Below, one piece after another: positions 13,497 through 24,941 of a stretch of 64,000 nucleotides of DNA. The stretch comes from Rapana venosa (lineage: Eukaryota; Mollusca; Gastropoda; Neogastropoda; Muricidae), in NCBI GenBank assembly GCA_028751875.1, contig CM054134.1:48379123-48443122 (forward strand). Reading direction: 5' to 3'. The position numbers and the translations under genes were made by a program. Each line of letters begins with the position of its first letter. The stretch's first letter is position 1. Under the pieces are notes generated by a model. That model ran no database searches. It had not been told where the DNA came from and saw only the letters and a list, made by a program, of their open reading frames with translations.

Positions 13497-13895
13497 CCAA
13501 AGCTCTGGGTAGAAGTTCACCCAATGGTGATCTTTTGCCTTTGCCACGCTTTAACCCACCATTAAGGTAGCCGCATTCCGACTTCGGGGATGGTGTCTAA
13601 ACGCGACACCTGTGCGCATGCGATTTTTTTTTCAATTTTGTCATCCGTTCCTACAGGTACCAGATGGCCTACTCTTCCAAAAGGCGGAACAGGTTTGTAT
13701 GCGCAAGATGTTCTGTGTGCGTTCGTACACGGGGCCTCGGTTTATAGTCTCATCAAAGGACTTTTTGGGGAAGTGGAGTCAGTACTGATGTTAACTCTAC
13801 AGTAAAATCCCCTAAAAACGGTGCCGCTGTGGTGGCTCAATCCCAGGCCCTCAGGATCACGGGCCCAAGGCTCTCACCACTAAGCTATCCGGCCT
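13497..13895 (-). mobile_element. SINE family A-like, long 3' form
   Basis: Minus-strand head GGATAGCTTAGTGGTGAGAG with B-box-like TGGGATTGAGCC, family A body, and a 3' end through the core GAAGTCGGAATGCGGCTACC and the AGCTTTGG end. The head again differs from other copies. Confidence 0.8.
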
Positions 13896-14797
13896 TCCCC
13901 CCCCCCTCCCTCTACCAATATAGTTAAAAATGGGAGTTGGCTGTCATGCTGACTGTTATCCTCAGTTCAATGTGATGTGGCTGAATGGTGATGTGGCTGA
14001 ATGGTGATGTGGCTGAATGGTGAGGCTACAAGTGTTGCTTATCAAATCCCTTTAGCAGGTGTCTGTATCTCTCTAGCCTGAGTGACAGTAGTGGGTATTG
14101 TGAGGGAAAAGTAGACCACAGCTATCCCTGTCCCGAGTTGTCCCAAACCTCGCTGAACCTTTGCAGCAGCATCACTATCATAATCCTCATCCACATCGAC
14201 GATCATGAATTAAGAACAAACAAAAGTCTCGGGTTCTTTAGCTCCGTATACCCTGGTTCCACGAAGTCCTCTGTTCTCCTAGCCCGTAGTGACTCGGTGT
14301 GTCCGAGCTTTGATAGTCTGCAGGTTCACGGGAGAACCTGTGGCTGGAAAGACGTGGTATTGGTCATCAGTTCGTTTGGGGTTTCTTTCTCCCTCTGGCT
14401 TTGTGGGTGCTATCGTTGCCGACAGTAAGGGGCTTGTCAGATAGTGTCAGGAGTGCGGGTACAGAACTGACACCAACCAATGTCAAGAAAGTGACGTCCC
14501 AGCAGAAATGACCACAGCATAGTGCACAGTAACAATACTACCCAAACAATACTTTTCAGACTTTAGTACAATACAACACATCACACCAACCTTTCGGATA
14601 AGACAATAGACCGAGATTCTGTGTACAGGATGCAATAGTTATGGCTGCAGTGCCAGTTATTCATGGTAATGTTTTGTGTTTTAAAGATTTACTTTTAGAA
14701 ACAAGCAGACTGGAGAGAGAAAAAAAGGGGGGGGGGGACCCACAAAAACGCCGCGCTTCATATGATTTTCCAGTAATCTTCCAGGAAAGTTGCCTGG

Positions 14798-14828
<31 letters not shown>

Positions 14829-14832
14829 CACA

Positions 14833-14873
<41 letters not shown>

Positions 14874-14955
14874 CGCCGTTCTATGGTTGTGCCTTCTTGC
14901 AAGGTCGCAGCAGACAAATTTCAATTTCAAGGAGAAAAACACGCAACAACTATAA
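13896..14955. other. Unique stretch with (CA)n, no gene seen
   Basis: Three GATGTGGCTGAATGGT units at 13974-14022, a G run at 14727-14738, (CA)n at 14800-14868. Confidence 0.5.
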
Positions 14956-15298
14956 AGCAGGGGACGGGATAGCCTAGTGGTTAGAACATTGCGCTCGCAA
15001 TCTGACGACCTGAGTTCGATTCCCGTTCAAGGGGATATTTTCCCTTGGAGTTAACATCAGTGCAGACTCCACTCTCCCCTAAAGTCTTTCGGATGAGACT
15101 ATAAACCGAGGCCCCGTGTGCGAACGCACGCAGAACATCTTGCGCACACGTTAAATCCTGTTCCTCTTTTCGGAAGAGTGGGCCATTGTGTGCCGGTGGG
15201 AACAGATGACAGAATTTACAAAACTGCATACACACGGGGACCGGATGTAAAAAAGCACATAAATACTTATTCCATTATCCTTGATATAAAAGAATAAC
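14956..15298 (+). mobile_element. SINE family A, short 3' form
   Basis: Complete-looking copy: head GGGGACGGGATAGCCTAGTGG with B box GAGTTCGATTCCC, body with ACATCAGTGCAGACTCCACT and GAGACTATAAACCGAGGC, and an end in CTTATTCCATTATCC and an A-rich tail. It is about 340 bp. Confidence 0.9.
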
Positions 15299-15484
15299 AT
15301 TGAAAAGTTAAATTACAAATTTTAAAAAAGCAGTACAACCCACACTACTTGATACAGGACAGGACAGGACTTGAGACAGGTGAGAGCAGTACAACAGCAT
15401 AACACGCATGACGACGTAAGGGGCTCAGGACAGGCTACCACTGTTGCTTGCTGTGCAGCCCGCAAATTCCTGGTGGCTACAGTT

Positions 15485-15975
15485 GTAAGGAAGCACCAGA
15501 ACCAAACTAAGACTATACCAGAGCTGTGTACTTTCCACCCTTTTGTACGGCTCGGAGTGCTGGAGGATGACTGAGAGTGACCTCGACAAACTATCCACAT
15601 TCCACACGAAGAATCTCAGAAGAATCTTGCGCATCTTCTGGCCTGAGACCATCTCCAACCAAGAACTTTATGCCCGTTGCAACCAAGAAATCATGGACAA
15701 CATCATCATGCATAGGCGATGGGATGGATAGGGCATATCTGCCGTCGGGAACAGGAAACATCGCCCGAACAGCCCTCCATGGACACCAGAGGGAAAACGC
15801 AAACGAGGACGACCCAAGAACACATTGGCGTCGGACTGTCAAGCAGAGCTGAAGACCTTCCAACATACCTGGGGAACCATTCAGAAGCTGGCCCAGGACA
15901 GACAGGAGTGGAGAACATTTGTTGCTGCCCTACGTGCCAATAAGGCACAAAGGCAATGATGATGATGATGATGAC
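15485..15975 (+). mobile_element. Non-LTR retrotransposon RT C-terminal remnant with (TGA)n tail
   Basis: The frame reads LYQSCVLSTLLYGSECWRM, TESDLDKLSTFHTKNLRRIL, then after a stop and frame changes GKRKRGRPK-like and WRRTV, and finally AELKTFQHTWGTIQKLAQDR, QEWRTFVAALRAN, TGA, directly followed by a TGATGATGATGA tail. This is the familiar reverse-transcriptase C-terminus (LYGSE-W ... LRRIL) of a LINE. At least two frameshifts and a stop make it a dead 5'-truncated copy; the clade is not certain. Confidence 0.85.
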
Positions 15976-17048
15976 AGTTGTAAGGGGCCCACAGCGAAGT
16001 TGCAGCGTTGTCGAGGCGCGGGTCGAGTTTGGTTTGATTCTACTAGAGTCCCAGCAGAGCCCTTTGATTTAGGGACTGCACCATTAGTCCCTAAATCATG
16101 AGGTTGATTTACAGCAGGTTGATTAGGCGCGATCCTTTTTTTTTTAATGTAGTAGGTTGAAGCCAATCAACCGTATTTCATGACTTGTGGTAGCTTTAAT
16201 GGTTAAGGTGTCACTGTCCCAATATGAAACACCCAAACTTATTGAATTCATATATCATTATTTTTTTGAATCTGACAAAACAACACAGTGGCAACAGCAG
16301 TAAGAATAATTTAGTCCTGGTTATTTTCGTCCTGAACGTTGCAAGCTATTTCTGTGGAGAATAAGGGAAATGTTGGCAAGTGTTCTGTATGGGATTGCTT
16401 TGTGGTAGATCCGAAATGGCAGGGTGTGCCGCGCGAGCTTGCGATGTTTGATGCCAACCTGTGGCACATCACAGGTGGTGGCAAGTAAACAGTGGTAGGC
16501 TGTGCCAAGCCCCTAAAGGACACCTTCACCCCCATGACCCACAATTCATGCATATAAAACAATTTTGACACAGACTTGTCCCCCTTGACCCCCAAGACAC
16601 AATCCCCGGCAAAGACAACATCAACCTACAGTTCTCATGGACTGTCCACGGCAATGGACATGTATACCAGCTCCCCCCCCCCCCCACCCCCACCTCCATC
16701 TCACCCCCTCCCCTCGCACCTCTTAACAATAGTTCCGCATGAGCGAAAATCAATCACACCAAAGTTCCGATTTTTGCCAATGTTGTCATCAATAAACCCA
16801 GTTTTTAGTTTGGAGTATGTCTTGTACATAGTTTACGCCACTTGAGACTTTTCATGGAAGTGGAAGATGTAAAATCTGGCTGTTAGTATAATGCTACAGC
16901 GATCAAAGCTGAAGAGGAATCAGGACCGTTAGTCCACGAATGAAGATCAATACTGCAATGTGATAGTTTTATTTCCTATATCAATGACATTTTTGCACCC
17001 CCCCCCCCCCCCCTCCCTTCCCGCTTTTCTTTCTACGAACTTTACACA
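15976..17048. other. Unique stretch, no gene seen
   Basis: A perfect inverted repeat TTTAGGGACT/AGTCCCTAAA lies at 16067-16098. C runs at 16673-16685 and 16998-17013. No exon recognised. Confidence 0.45.
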
Positions 17049-17051
<3 letters not shown>

Positions 17052-17109
<58 letters not shown>

Positions 17110-17139
17110 TGTGTTGTGTGTGTGTGTGTGTGTGTGTGT

Positions 17140-17220
<81 letters not shown>
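17052..17220. repeat. (GT)n-(GA)n compound microsatellite
   Basis: GT units to 17151, then about 34 GA units. Confidence 0.97.
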
Positions 17221-17222
<2 letters not shown>

Positions 17223-17555
17223 CTCAAAAAGAATGTTAAGAATAGCAAGCAAACAAAACTCTCAGAAAACGCTTCAGACAATAGCGTTGTCCACTCTGTT
17301 ACAGGGAAGTATCAAAACCCATCGACCCCCCCAACACAGGGCGGAATACATAGCGGGGATCTGGACAGGGGAGAAAAAGCGAATCCTCCTTAAAACTGAT
17401 TTGACAGCCAAGCTCAAATTGGCCACGAAGCCGACACCAAACATCCAAGTCTAATGCCAACAGTCCAGCCCACAGAGCAAACTCTCATAGCGCCACCACC
17501 ACCACAGCCAGCAACAATAGGGCGAGACTGGGGGTCATTGTTCCAGCTATAACAG

Positions 17556-17557
17556 AC

Positions 17558-17619
<62 letters not shown>
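17556..17619. repeat. (GA)n microsatellite
   Basis: GA run with one AGAAG interruption. Confidence 0.96.
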
Positions 17620-17622
<3 letters not shown>

Positions 17623-17867
17623 TGGTACTATGGTGTATATTCCCCAAAAGAAAGAATAGTTGCAAAGTAAATTCTACTGTGTTGTCCCCCCTCCCCCCCC
17701 CCCCCTTTAAAAAAAACCCCCAACAATCACAAGTAAACAAAAGAAGTGCGAATATCTGTATCATTGATATTGACATTGTTTCTCATTTGAAAAAAACAAA
17801 CCCAAACTAATCTTTTTTTTTCAAATCAGCAAGGGCACTGCTGCTCTCGAGTGCTTCTTTGCAACTT

Positions 17868-18692
17868 GTATGCTTTGTATTAGGTTTCCTTTTTGTTTGT
17901 ATGTTTTGTATTTTGGTTTCCTTTTTGTTTGTATGTTTTGTATTTTGGTTTCCTTTTTGTTTGTATGTTTTGTATTTTGGTTTCCTTTTTGTTTGTAGGT
18001 TTTGTGTTTGGTTTCCTTTTTGTTTGTATGTTTTGTATTTTGGTTTCCTTTTTGTTTGTATGTTTCGTGTTTGGTTTCTTAATTGTTTGTGTGCTTTGTA
18101 TTTTGGTTTCCTTTTTGTTTGTATGTTTTGTATTTTAGTTTCCTTTTTATTTGTTTGTTTTGTGTTTGGTTTCCTTTTTGTTTGTATGTGTTGTATTTTG
18201 GTTTCCTTTTTGTTTGTATGTTTTGTATTTTGGTTTCCTTTTTGTTTGTATGTTTTGTATTTTGGTTTTCTTTTTGTTTGTATCTTTTGTATTTTGGGGG
18301 GACAGGATAGCTCAGTGGTCGGAGCACTCGCTTTCCCCCAGCCAAGTTAAGCAGCGTGGAGCGTGGTTACCAGTTGGATGGGTGACCGTTTGTGCGCCTT
18401 GGCTTCAGTACAGTTCCCCCAGCTGTAAATGGGTACCTGCCCTCTTTAGGGTCAGGGAAGGTAAAGCAGCGAGGGAGAGGAGATGGGCGCCGCCCTCAAT
18501 ATGCTGGCCCTAGAGAAGTGAGGTCTCTGACGCCTCGCTCCCCTACAACCTTATAGGTTATGGGACTCCTTTACCGTTACCTTTTTTTGTATTTTGGTTT
18601 CCTTTTTGTTTGTATGTTTTGTATTTTGGTTTTCTTTTTGTTTATATGTTTTGTATTTGGTTTCCTTTTTGTTTGTATGTTTGGAATTTTAC
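17868..18692. repeat. 32-bp minisatellite, T-rich, with SINE inserted
   Basis: Units of GTTTCCTTTTTGTTTGTATG plus TTTTGTATTTTG, about 13 before and 3-4 after the family C SINE at 18298-18584. All plus-strand frames stay open for long stretches only because three units make 96 bases. Confidence 0.95.
18298..18584 (+). mobile_element. SINE family C, inserted in 32-bp minisatellite
   Basis: Full-length copy starting GGGGACAGGATAGCTCAGTG. Flanked by TTTTGTATTTTGG at 18285-18297 and 18585-18597; the target is itself a tandem repeat, so part of this identity is expected. Confidence 0.92.
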
Positions 18693-18834
18693 AATGTTAA
18701 GTCACTGTTCTGAGAACCACCAGCAGTGCATGAAGTTCTGGTCTGGTCCAGAATGGTCTTTTGTTTTGGGGTTTGTTTGGTGTATTTTTTTGTTCGTCAG
18801 GTTTGTTTTGCTTTGTTGAGGAATTATGAATTTG

Positions 18835-18839
<5 letters not shown>

Positions 18840-18906
<67 letters not shown>
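18840..18906. repeat. (CA)n microsatellite
   Basis: About 33 perfect CA units. Confidence 0.98.
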
Positions 18907-18910
<4 letters not shown>

Positions 18911-19794
18911 CCAGTGATAACTGCCAATATTTTGATAACAAAAACAAACCAACATTCGTTTGAATGATGACACTGTGTGTAAATGTCGAGCAAATCTGGT
19001 AGGGAGAGGTCAGAGGGTGTTGTTTGTTCCCCGTGTACCCCGGCCTTCCTTCCTGCCTTCCTTCCTGCCTGCCTTCCTGCCTTCACCTGTATGCTAGGTA
19101 AATTAAGGACTAGCCCAGCAACCAGTTCAGTTGGAAAGGGTGGGCTTTGGGCTCTTTTTTTTTTTTTGGGTGGGGGGGAGGGGAGAGCTGGGTGTGGGAG
19201 AGAGGAACACTGAAACTGCTTTGCTTTCCCATCATTTTAGTAAACTATCATACATGTTCTATGCCGCTCAACTGCAGGGTATATTCTATAATGAAACATG
19301 ATGCAGTTTACCACGAATTCTTTCAGACAGATTCTCTCTCTGTAATGTTCAAAGCTCTATGAGAAATAGGAATTTTGCAGTTGACTTGATGATCATCTTA
19401 TAGTATTTTCAGAGTCCAACAGGCTGATGATCTAGCTATGTTGTCCCTCACTGATTTTTAATTTACATGATGGGTGGTGTCCTCCTTCCCAGAGGTCTTT
19501 GCCCTGGGCTGGGATATTTCTTGACAAGGAGGAGAAGAAGATGAAGAAGAAGAAGAAGAAAAAGAAGAAGAAGAAGAAGAAGAAGAAGAAGAAGAAGAAG
19601 AAGAAAGGAGTGGCTGGTTTTAATCTTGTGATTTTAAATTTGAAAAATAAACCCGGCGATGTCAGCATAAGTTTTTATTTTCAGTAGGGGTGACAATCCT
19701 TAGTGATTAAAACACTTGCAGGGACAATGAATAAATGAGCGGCTGTGCGTTGTGGCCAACCTTTTTTTCCCTTTATACAAGAGCCTATATTTGT
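18907..19794. other. Unique stretch with (AAG)n, no gene seen
   Basis: (CCTGCCTT) units at 19043-19083 and an (AAG)n run at 19531-19605. No exon recognised. Confidence 0.5.
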
Positions 19795-20143
19795 TATTGT
19801 TGTTGTTGCTTAACACCTTAGGGGTCACCCAGACTATGCACTCTGTCTCACTCATCACACCTAGGATTCACCGTGAGACGATAAATACACACTGGCCGGG
19901 TGAGAAGTATGCGTACCTATAGCTCTTTTCAAATACTTCATTATATAGGCAGCCGTACTCCGACTTCAGAGCATTTTTTGCTCCTACAGAGTGCAGTGCA
20001 GGAGGTGTTGGTTTTTCTTTTGGTACTCAGAGCTTGCCATGGTTGAATGAAGACAATCTCAAGATAACCTCCCAAAGCCTGACAACGTGGGGATATAGGC
20101 CTTGGCACTTAACCGATATCATCAAGAACTGACAGAGCTTTCC
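19795..20143 (-). mobile_element. Repeat family B copy
   Basis: Minus-strand copy with CTGAAGTCGGAGTACGGCTG and the AACAACAACAATAACAA end at 19795. Confidence 0.75.
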
Positions 20144-20256
20144 AAAATGAACCACGCAGCCCACTGTTTAAAACAAGAATCTGTTGTGACAGAGAAAGGT
20201 GGAAACACAAGTCACAATAACACAACGTAGGCAATCCAATACAACACTCTGCATGC

Positions 20257-20322
20257 ATGCATGCACACACACACACACAAACACACACGCACACACACAA
20301 ACACACACGCACGCACGCGCGT

Positions 20323-20362
<40 letters not shown>

Positions 20363-20479
20363 CAACACACATACACACAACACGACACACCACACACAAC
20401 ACAACAACACATACATACACAAAAACAACACAACAGTTACACACACACACACAGCACACACACAGACACACACAACACA

Positions 20480-20518
<39 letters not shown>

Positions 20519-20532
20519 CACACACACACAAA
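20257..20532. repeat. (CA)n with AACA interruptions
   Basis: 275 bases of CA repeat with ACGC, ACAACA and ATAC variants. Confidence 0.96.
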
Positions 20533-20812
20533 ACACCAGATATTATTGACTAATGACACAGCTCAGATCTTAGCTAAGGCTGCTGTGCTGCTTTCATACC
20601 TGCTGTATCCTGGGTAGTTCACGGCACACTGACTCATTGATTTACCTGGTATTGTTTGCAACACCCCGCCCCCCCTCCCCTCCTCTTCCCAACAACAAAA
20701 CAAAACAACAAAGGAAAAACCAACAACAAAGAACAGCGTGAAATTAATTTTGTCATGAATGGTCACGAAGCGGTTTTTTCCTTCAAAACTCAACGGGAAT
20801 TAATAATTAGTA

Positions 20813-20912
20813 ATATAATAATAATAATAAATGGAACTTATATAGCGCTATATCTTGCAAAGACAAATCAAAGCCCATGCATTCAACCTAATCTCACACA
20901 ATTCAGTAACAT
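20813..20912 (-). mobile_element. LINE 3' end with ATT-rich tail
   Basis: Minus strand GCTTTGATTTGTCTTTGCAA then GATATAGCGCTATATAAG and TTATTATTATTATAT. Confidence 0.7.
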
Positions 20913-21037
20913 CGAATTTCCTCTTTTTGACAGAAACAGAACACCATACTATCCATTACTCTTCATGATGTCTCTCACTGCCGTCCTCTCATTGAGCCAT
21001 TTTGTTGACCCTGTTGAGGGTCAATATTGAAGAGGGA

Positions 21038-21063
21038 GGGGGGGGGGGGGGGGGGGGGGGGGG
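21038..21063. repeat. Poly(G), 26 bases
   Basis: Uninterrupted G run; a second broken run lies at 21164-21190. Confidence 0.97.
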
Positions 21064-21190
21064 CACTGAGCCTTTGGGATCACAGCCTGTTTATGAACAC
21101 TTGGGCCTCAAAGTCAATATTGACTTAACCTGATTTACCCGCCTTGTGCCATGGTGAAGGATAGGGGGGGGGGTGGGGGGGGGGGGGGGG

Positions 21191-22095
21191 AGAATGGGCC
21201 GAGTGAACTGTGGAAGTGAAAGTAAAAGAAAGAAAGAATAAAACGGCAAGATAGATAAAGACTGAATCGAGAGGAAAAGGGGTTGGGAGAAGGAGGTGGG
21301 TGGGGATGGGGTTGTACTCTTCATTTTTCTGAATTATTAAGTAAACAGTTTCGAACATCCAGTCTTAAATTCATACTTAATGATAAAACCATACATACAA
21401 CTTACTACTATCTTCGAACAGTGTCTGTTTAAAATTCAGAGTTACCTACCAAGGAAACGAGCAGTGCTATTGTACAGTGCACCCAGTTTTTCCCCCATCT
21501 TATCTGCCTTTATATGTATTTTATTTTTCCTAACATCTGTTTTCCCTCTGTGAAAACTCACTCGGTCGTGGGTTTTTTCTTTACCTTCACAATCTTGGCC
21601 TATCTCCTAGTCTGGTCCACTTAGGGGCATCACTGAAGATTTTAGTTTACTTGCATTAAATGCATGCCTGTTGCAGACCACTTCACCGCTTATTGCTTCA
21701 TCCAATCATCCGAAAGACTAGGACACACACCGTCAGTCAAGGTCGTGTGGAATTGCTTGGGGGTGGGGGTGAGGGGGGGATAATTTTGGTTTGGAACTAT
21801 ATCCCAAACGCCTTCTTCATAGACGTTAAGTACTATGTTACATGAGATTTTTTTTTGGGGGGGGGGGGGGGGGGGCTGTTGTTATGTTGCTGTTTGTTTT
21901 GCTATTTGTTTTGGAAGTTTTTGCTTTTGTGCTTGCTTTTTTTGGTTTTATGAGTTTGTTTGTTTTTATAGACACGTCTTATCTTAAGTCACCCGCTACA
22001 ACATCCTGATTTTTTTGCGGGCGAATCAGAACTTAGTTTCACACACAAATTTACGATCAAGTGATTTAAAACTTGTCTTGCCATTGTTGTCCTGA
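21191..22095. other. Unique stretch with G runs, no gene seen
   Basis: 19 G at 21857-21875 after a T run. No exon recognised. Confidence 0.45.
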
Positions 22096-22116
22096 AACAC
22101 ACACACACACACACCC

Positions 22117-22166
<50 letters not shown>
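22096..22166. repeat. (CA)n microsatellite
   Basis: CA run broken by CCCCCC at 22115. Confidence 0.96.
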
Positions 22167-22171
<5 letters not shown>

Positions 22172-22189
22172 AGATGTTAAAACCGTAAC

Positions 22190-22315
22190 GCCTTTTAGAA
22201 GAGTAGACCGTTGTGTGCCGGTGGGGACGGATGACAAAATTACAAACCGTATGCGTACGGGGAATGGTGTAAAAGATAAAACAGCAAACCACGAGTGTTT
22301 ATTCATTATCCTCGC
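22190..22315 (+). mobile_element. SINE family A, 3' fragment
   Basis: Contains CCGTTGTGTGCCGGTGGGGA and the TTATTCATTATCCTCG end of the short form. The 5' part is missing and a (CA)n tract lies just to the left. Confidence 0.7.
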
Positions 22316-22349
22316 AATAACAGAATTTGAATTTTAACAAAAATCCAAC

Positions 22350-22637
22350 GAGAGAGAGAGAGAGAGAGAGAGGAGAGACATGGAACACACACACGCACGC
22401 GCGCGCGCGCGCGCCAACACACACACACACACCGCAGATAAAAGCCGCAAAAAAAGGTTCATGTCAGCAAAACTTGTTTAAATAAGGCTGTTGCAGGGAG
22501 ATTGAAATGAGCGGCGTGGGAACAGCAGGGTAGGAACGTCACATAGGATGAGGCAGCACTCCCCTTTCCCCACCCCCCACCCCTCAACTAGTTTTAAATA
22601 CTTATTTAAAAAACAAAAAATACAGCCAAAACGGATT

Positions 22638-22705
<68 letters not shown>

Positions 22706-22822
22706 GAGAAGGTCAGGTTTTTTTTAGCTCTGAAAAAAAGAGAGACTGGAGGGGACATATTTCAAGTGTTGGTGGTAATAAACGTTGTGGTGTCAAGACA
22801 GTCACACTTCATCGCGGAGAAT

Positions 22823-22890
<68 letters not shown>
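22350..22890. repeat. Cluster of (GA)n and (CA/GC)n microsatellites
   Basis: GA at 22350-22376, CACG/GC at 22385-22433, GA at 22638-22700 and 22825-22890, with unique DNA between. Confidence 0.92.
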
Positions 22891-22891
<1 letters not shown>

Positions 22892-23011
22892 GATGGGGGA
22901 GGAGGAAAGAGGGAGTAAGAAGTTAGCCGCTAAAGAAGAAAAAAGAAGAGAAAGAGGATAGACAGATAACAAATATACAGATATAGATTGACAAGCGCCC
23001 ATGCATGCAGG

Positions 23012-23190
23012 TCACACACATACACACCATAATTATGCACGCGCGCACGAACACACATATACACCACACATGCACGCACCTACGCATGTGCGCCTGCGCG
23101 AGTGCACGCACACACGCACGCTCACACACACGCATGCACGCACGCACGCACGCACAAGCAGAGCACACACGCACACATACATATAGACAG
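23012..23190. repeat. CA/CACG-rich tract
   Basis: ACAC, GCACGCAC and ATAC units without a fixed period. Confidence 0.85.
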
Positions 23191-23451
23191 GGCGACACAA
23201 GAAAAGAAGACCTCATCATCAACTCAGGGGATGGGGTTTAAAGGATTTCAGTTTGAGCAGACTGCAAACCACCAAACACCAACCAACAACAGATTAGGGG
23301 CACGGAAAAATAGCAAGATCGTATTCAGCGAGCCTTTAACAAGTGCAAGCAGACCAATAAGCAACTCATAGCATGATACAGCCAAACACTGATAAAAAGG
23401 AGTGAGAAGGAATTTTTAAAACGAAGCAAAACAGCAAAACCAAACCAAACA

Positions 23452-24941
23452 AAAATACTCTAAAAAAACAACAACCCCCCAAAAAACCCAAACAAACAAC
23501 AACAACCCCCAAACAAACAAACCAGAAAATAGCTTCAACTAAGATAATCCTTGTATGCTATATGACCTGGAAAACTATACTTCTCTTTTTTTTAAGTGGA
23601 ATTTTCTAAAACAACAACAATTTAACATTCAGAAGAATGTCTAGCCAAAGCTTTATTAACCATCTAACATTTGGATTCAGATGCAAACACGATTCAGAAG
23701 GACAGTAAGACCTGCAAGTAAAAGTGTATCATTCTATCAGGCTACAAAAAGCTGTATACGCACCTTGTAAGCCTTCTGCTTGTCTCGGTGACACAAAATA
23801 TTAAAGTGTAAAAAGCCACTCCAAAGTAAGAACGGATATCCCAGTTGGCACAACATTAACAACACAGCAACTTAAAGGCATAGCCTTGTCTAAACTCACT
23901 CCTCTCCCCAAGAAATTTTTTCTTCATAAACTGGAAGCACCCACACAGAATCCTAAATCACGTCACATGCAACAGATCACATGATTAAGAAATCCTTCAT
24001 TCATTGGCCGCATAGTCTTAATACGCGAATCATACAAAGTCACATACTAATTCTGCCACCCTCTTTTAACACCTGTGCTAGTGAACACGTACAAAGTGGT
24101 CGGATGACATAACAGCAACTTTTACTAACTCAGCCAGACGGGCTAAATCCTCTCTATGATGAGCCAATCAGCGAACTCGGTGGCCATAAACCAGTCAGCT
24201 GTCCAGTTGACAAGGGGTGAAGCCGCCAACACTTTCCCAGGCCATAAAAAGCCATGAAAGTGGGCTTCCATGTTTGCAGGTCAGTGTGAATTGCCCCTGC
24301 CCTGGCCGCACAGGCAGGGTAACAGTTCCCCAGCCAAGTGACAGTGGGGCCTACGTGTCGTTGAGCTCCACAGCCCTGGGAACCCATACCTCGAGAGTCA
24401 TTTTGTTTAGTGGTCCAGCACTTGTCAGTCACACACACACACACACACACACTCTCTCTCTCTGTGTCTTGTTTGTCAGTTCTTCAGTCTGTTTTCTTTC
24501 TTTTTTCTTGTCCACCTTCTGATCTCTGTTGTTTGTTGTTTTGTTGATCAAATACTCTAAAAAGAAAAAGAACAGAAAAGAAAAGAAACTGCACTGACGT
24601 AAGAATCCTGTCTCTCAACCTTGAATAAAATTTAACAAAGAAAGACAGTAATTTGTTAGTTTGGACTACAAGGGCATATTTTGAAGAACTCCATAGTTTC
24701 TGTTTGCAATCATCCACTCCCATCACCTCTGTCTAAGATGAAAATACTCTTTTAAAAAACCACTAAAATACCCCCTCCCCCAAACCCAAAACAAGCAAAC
24801 CAGAAAATAACGTCAACTAAGATATTCCTTGTATGTTATATATCATGGAAAGCTATACTTCTCTTTTTTAAGTGGAATTTTCTAAAACAACAGCAACATA
24901 ACATTCAGAAGAATGTCTAGCCAAAGCATTATTAGCCATCC
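23452..24941. repeat. Pair of ~210-bp direct repeats 1.3 kb apart
   Basis: Copies at about 23452-23672 and 24739-24941 share AAACCAGAAAATA, CTTCTCTTTTTT, AAGTGGAATTTTCTAAAACA and CATTCAGAAGAATGTCTAGC at roughly 85-90 percent by eye. The sequence between (23673-24738) holds no gene that I can recognise; it has a (CA)(CT) tract at 24430-24462 and a GC-richer stretch at 24160-24420. Confidence 0.8.

Noticed and set aside
14956..15030. Possible functional tRNA gene (A and B boxes present)
   Set aside because: No complete acceptor stem; the same head recurs with a SINE body in several copies.
15543..15943. Host gene encoded by overlapping frames
   Set aside because: The frames reassemble into a LINE reverse-transcriptase C-terminus broken by frameshifts.
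17859..18350. 163-codon open frame with a repeated F-x-F-V-C-M pattern, resembling a membrane protein
   Set aside because: It is the 32-bp minisatellite read in frame (three units make 32 codons) and runs into a SINE.
18340..18400. Possible 5S rRNA gene fragment
   Set aside because: Only about 55 bases resemble 5S rRNA and they recur in all six family C copies, so it is part of a SINE.
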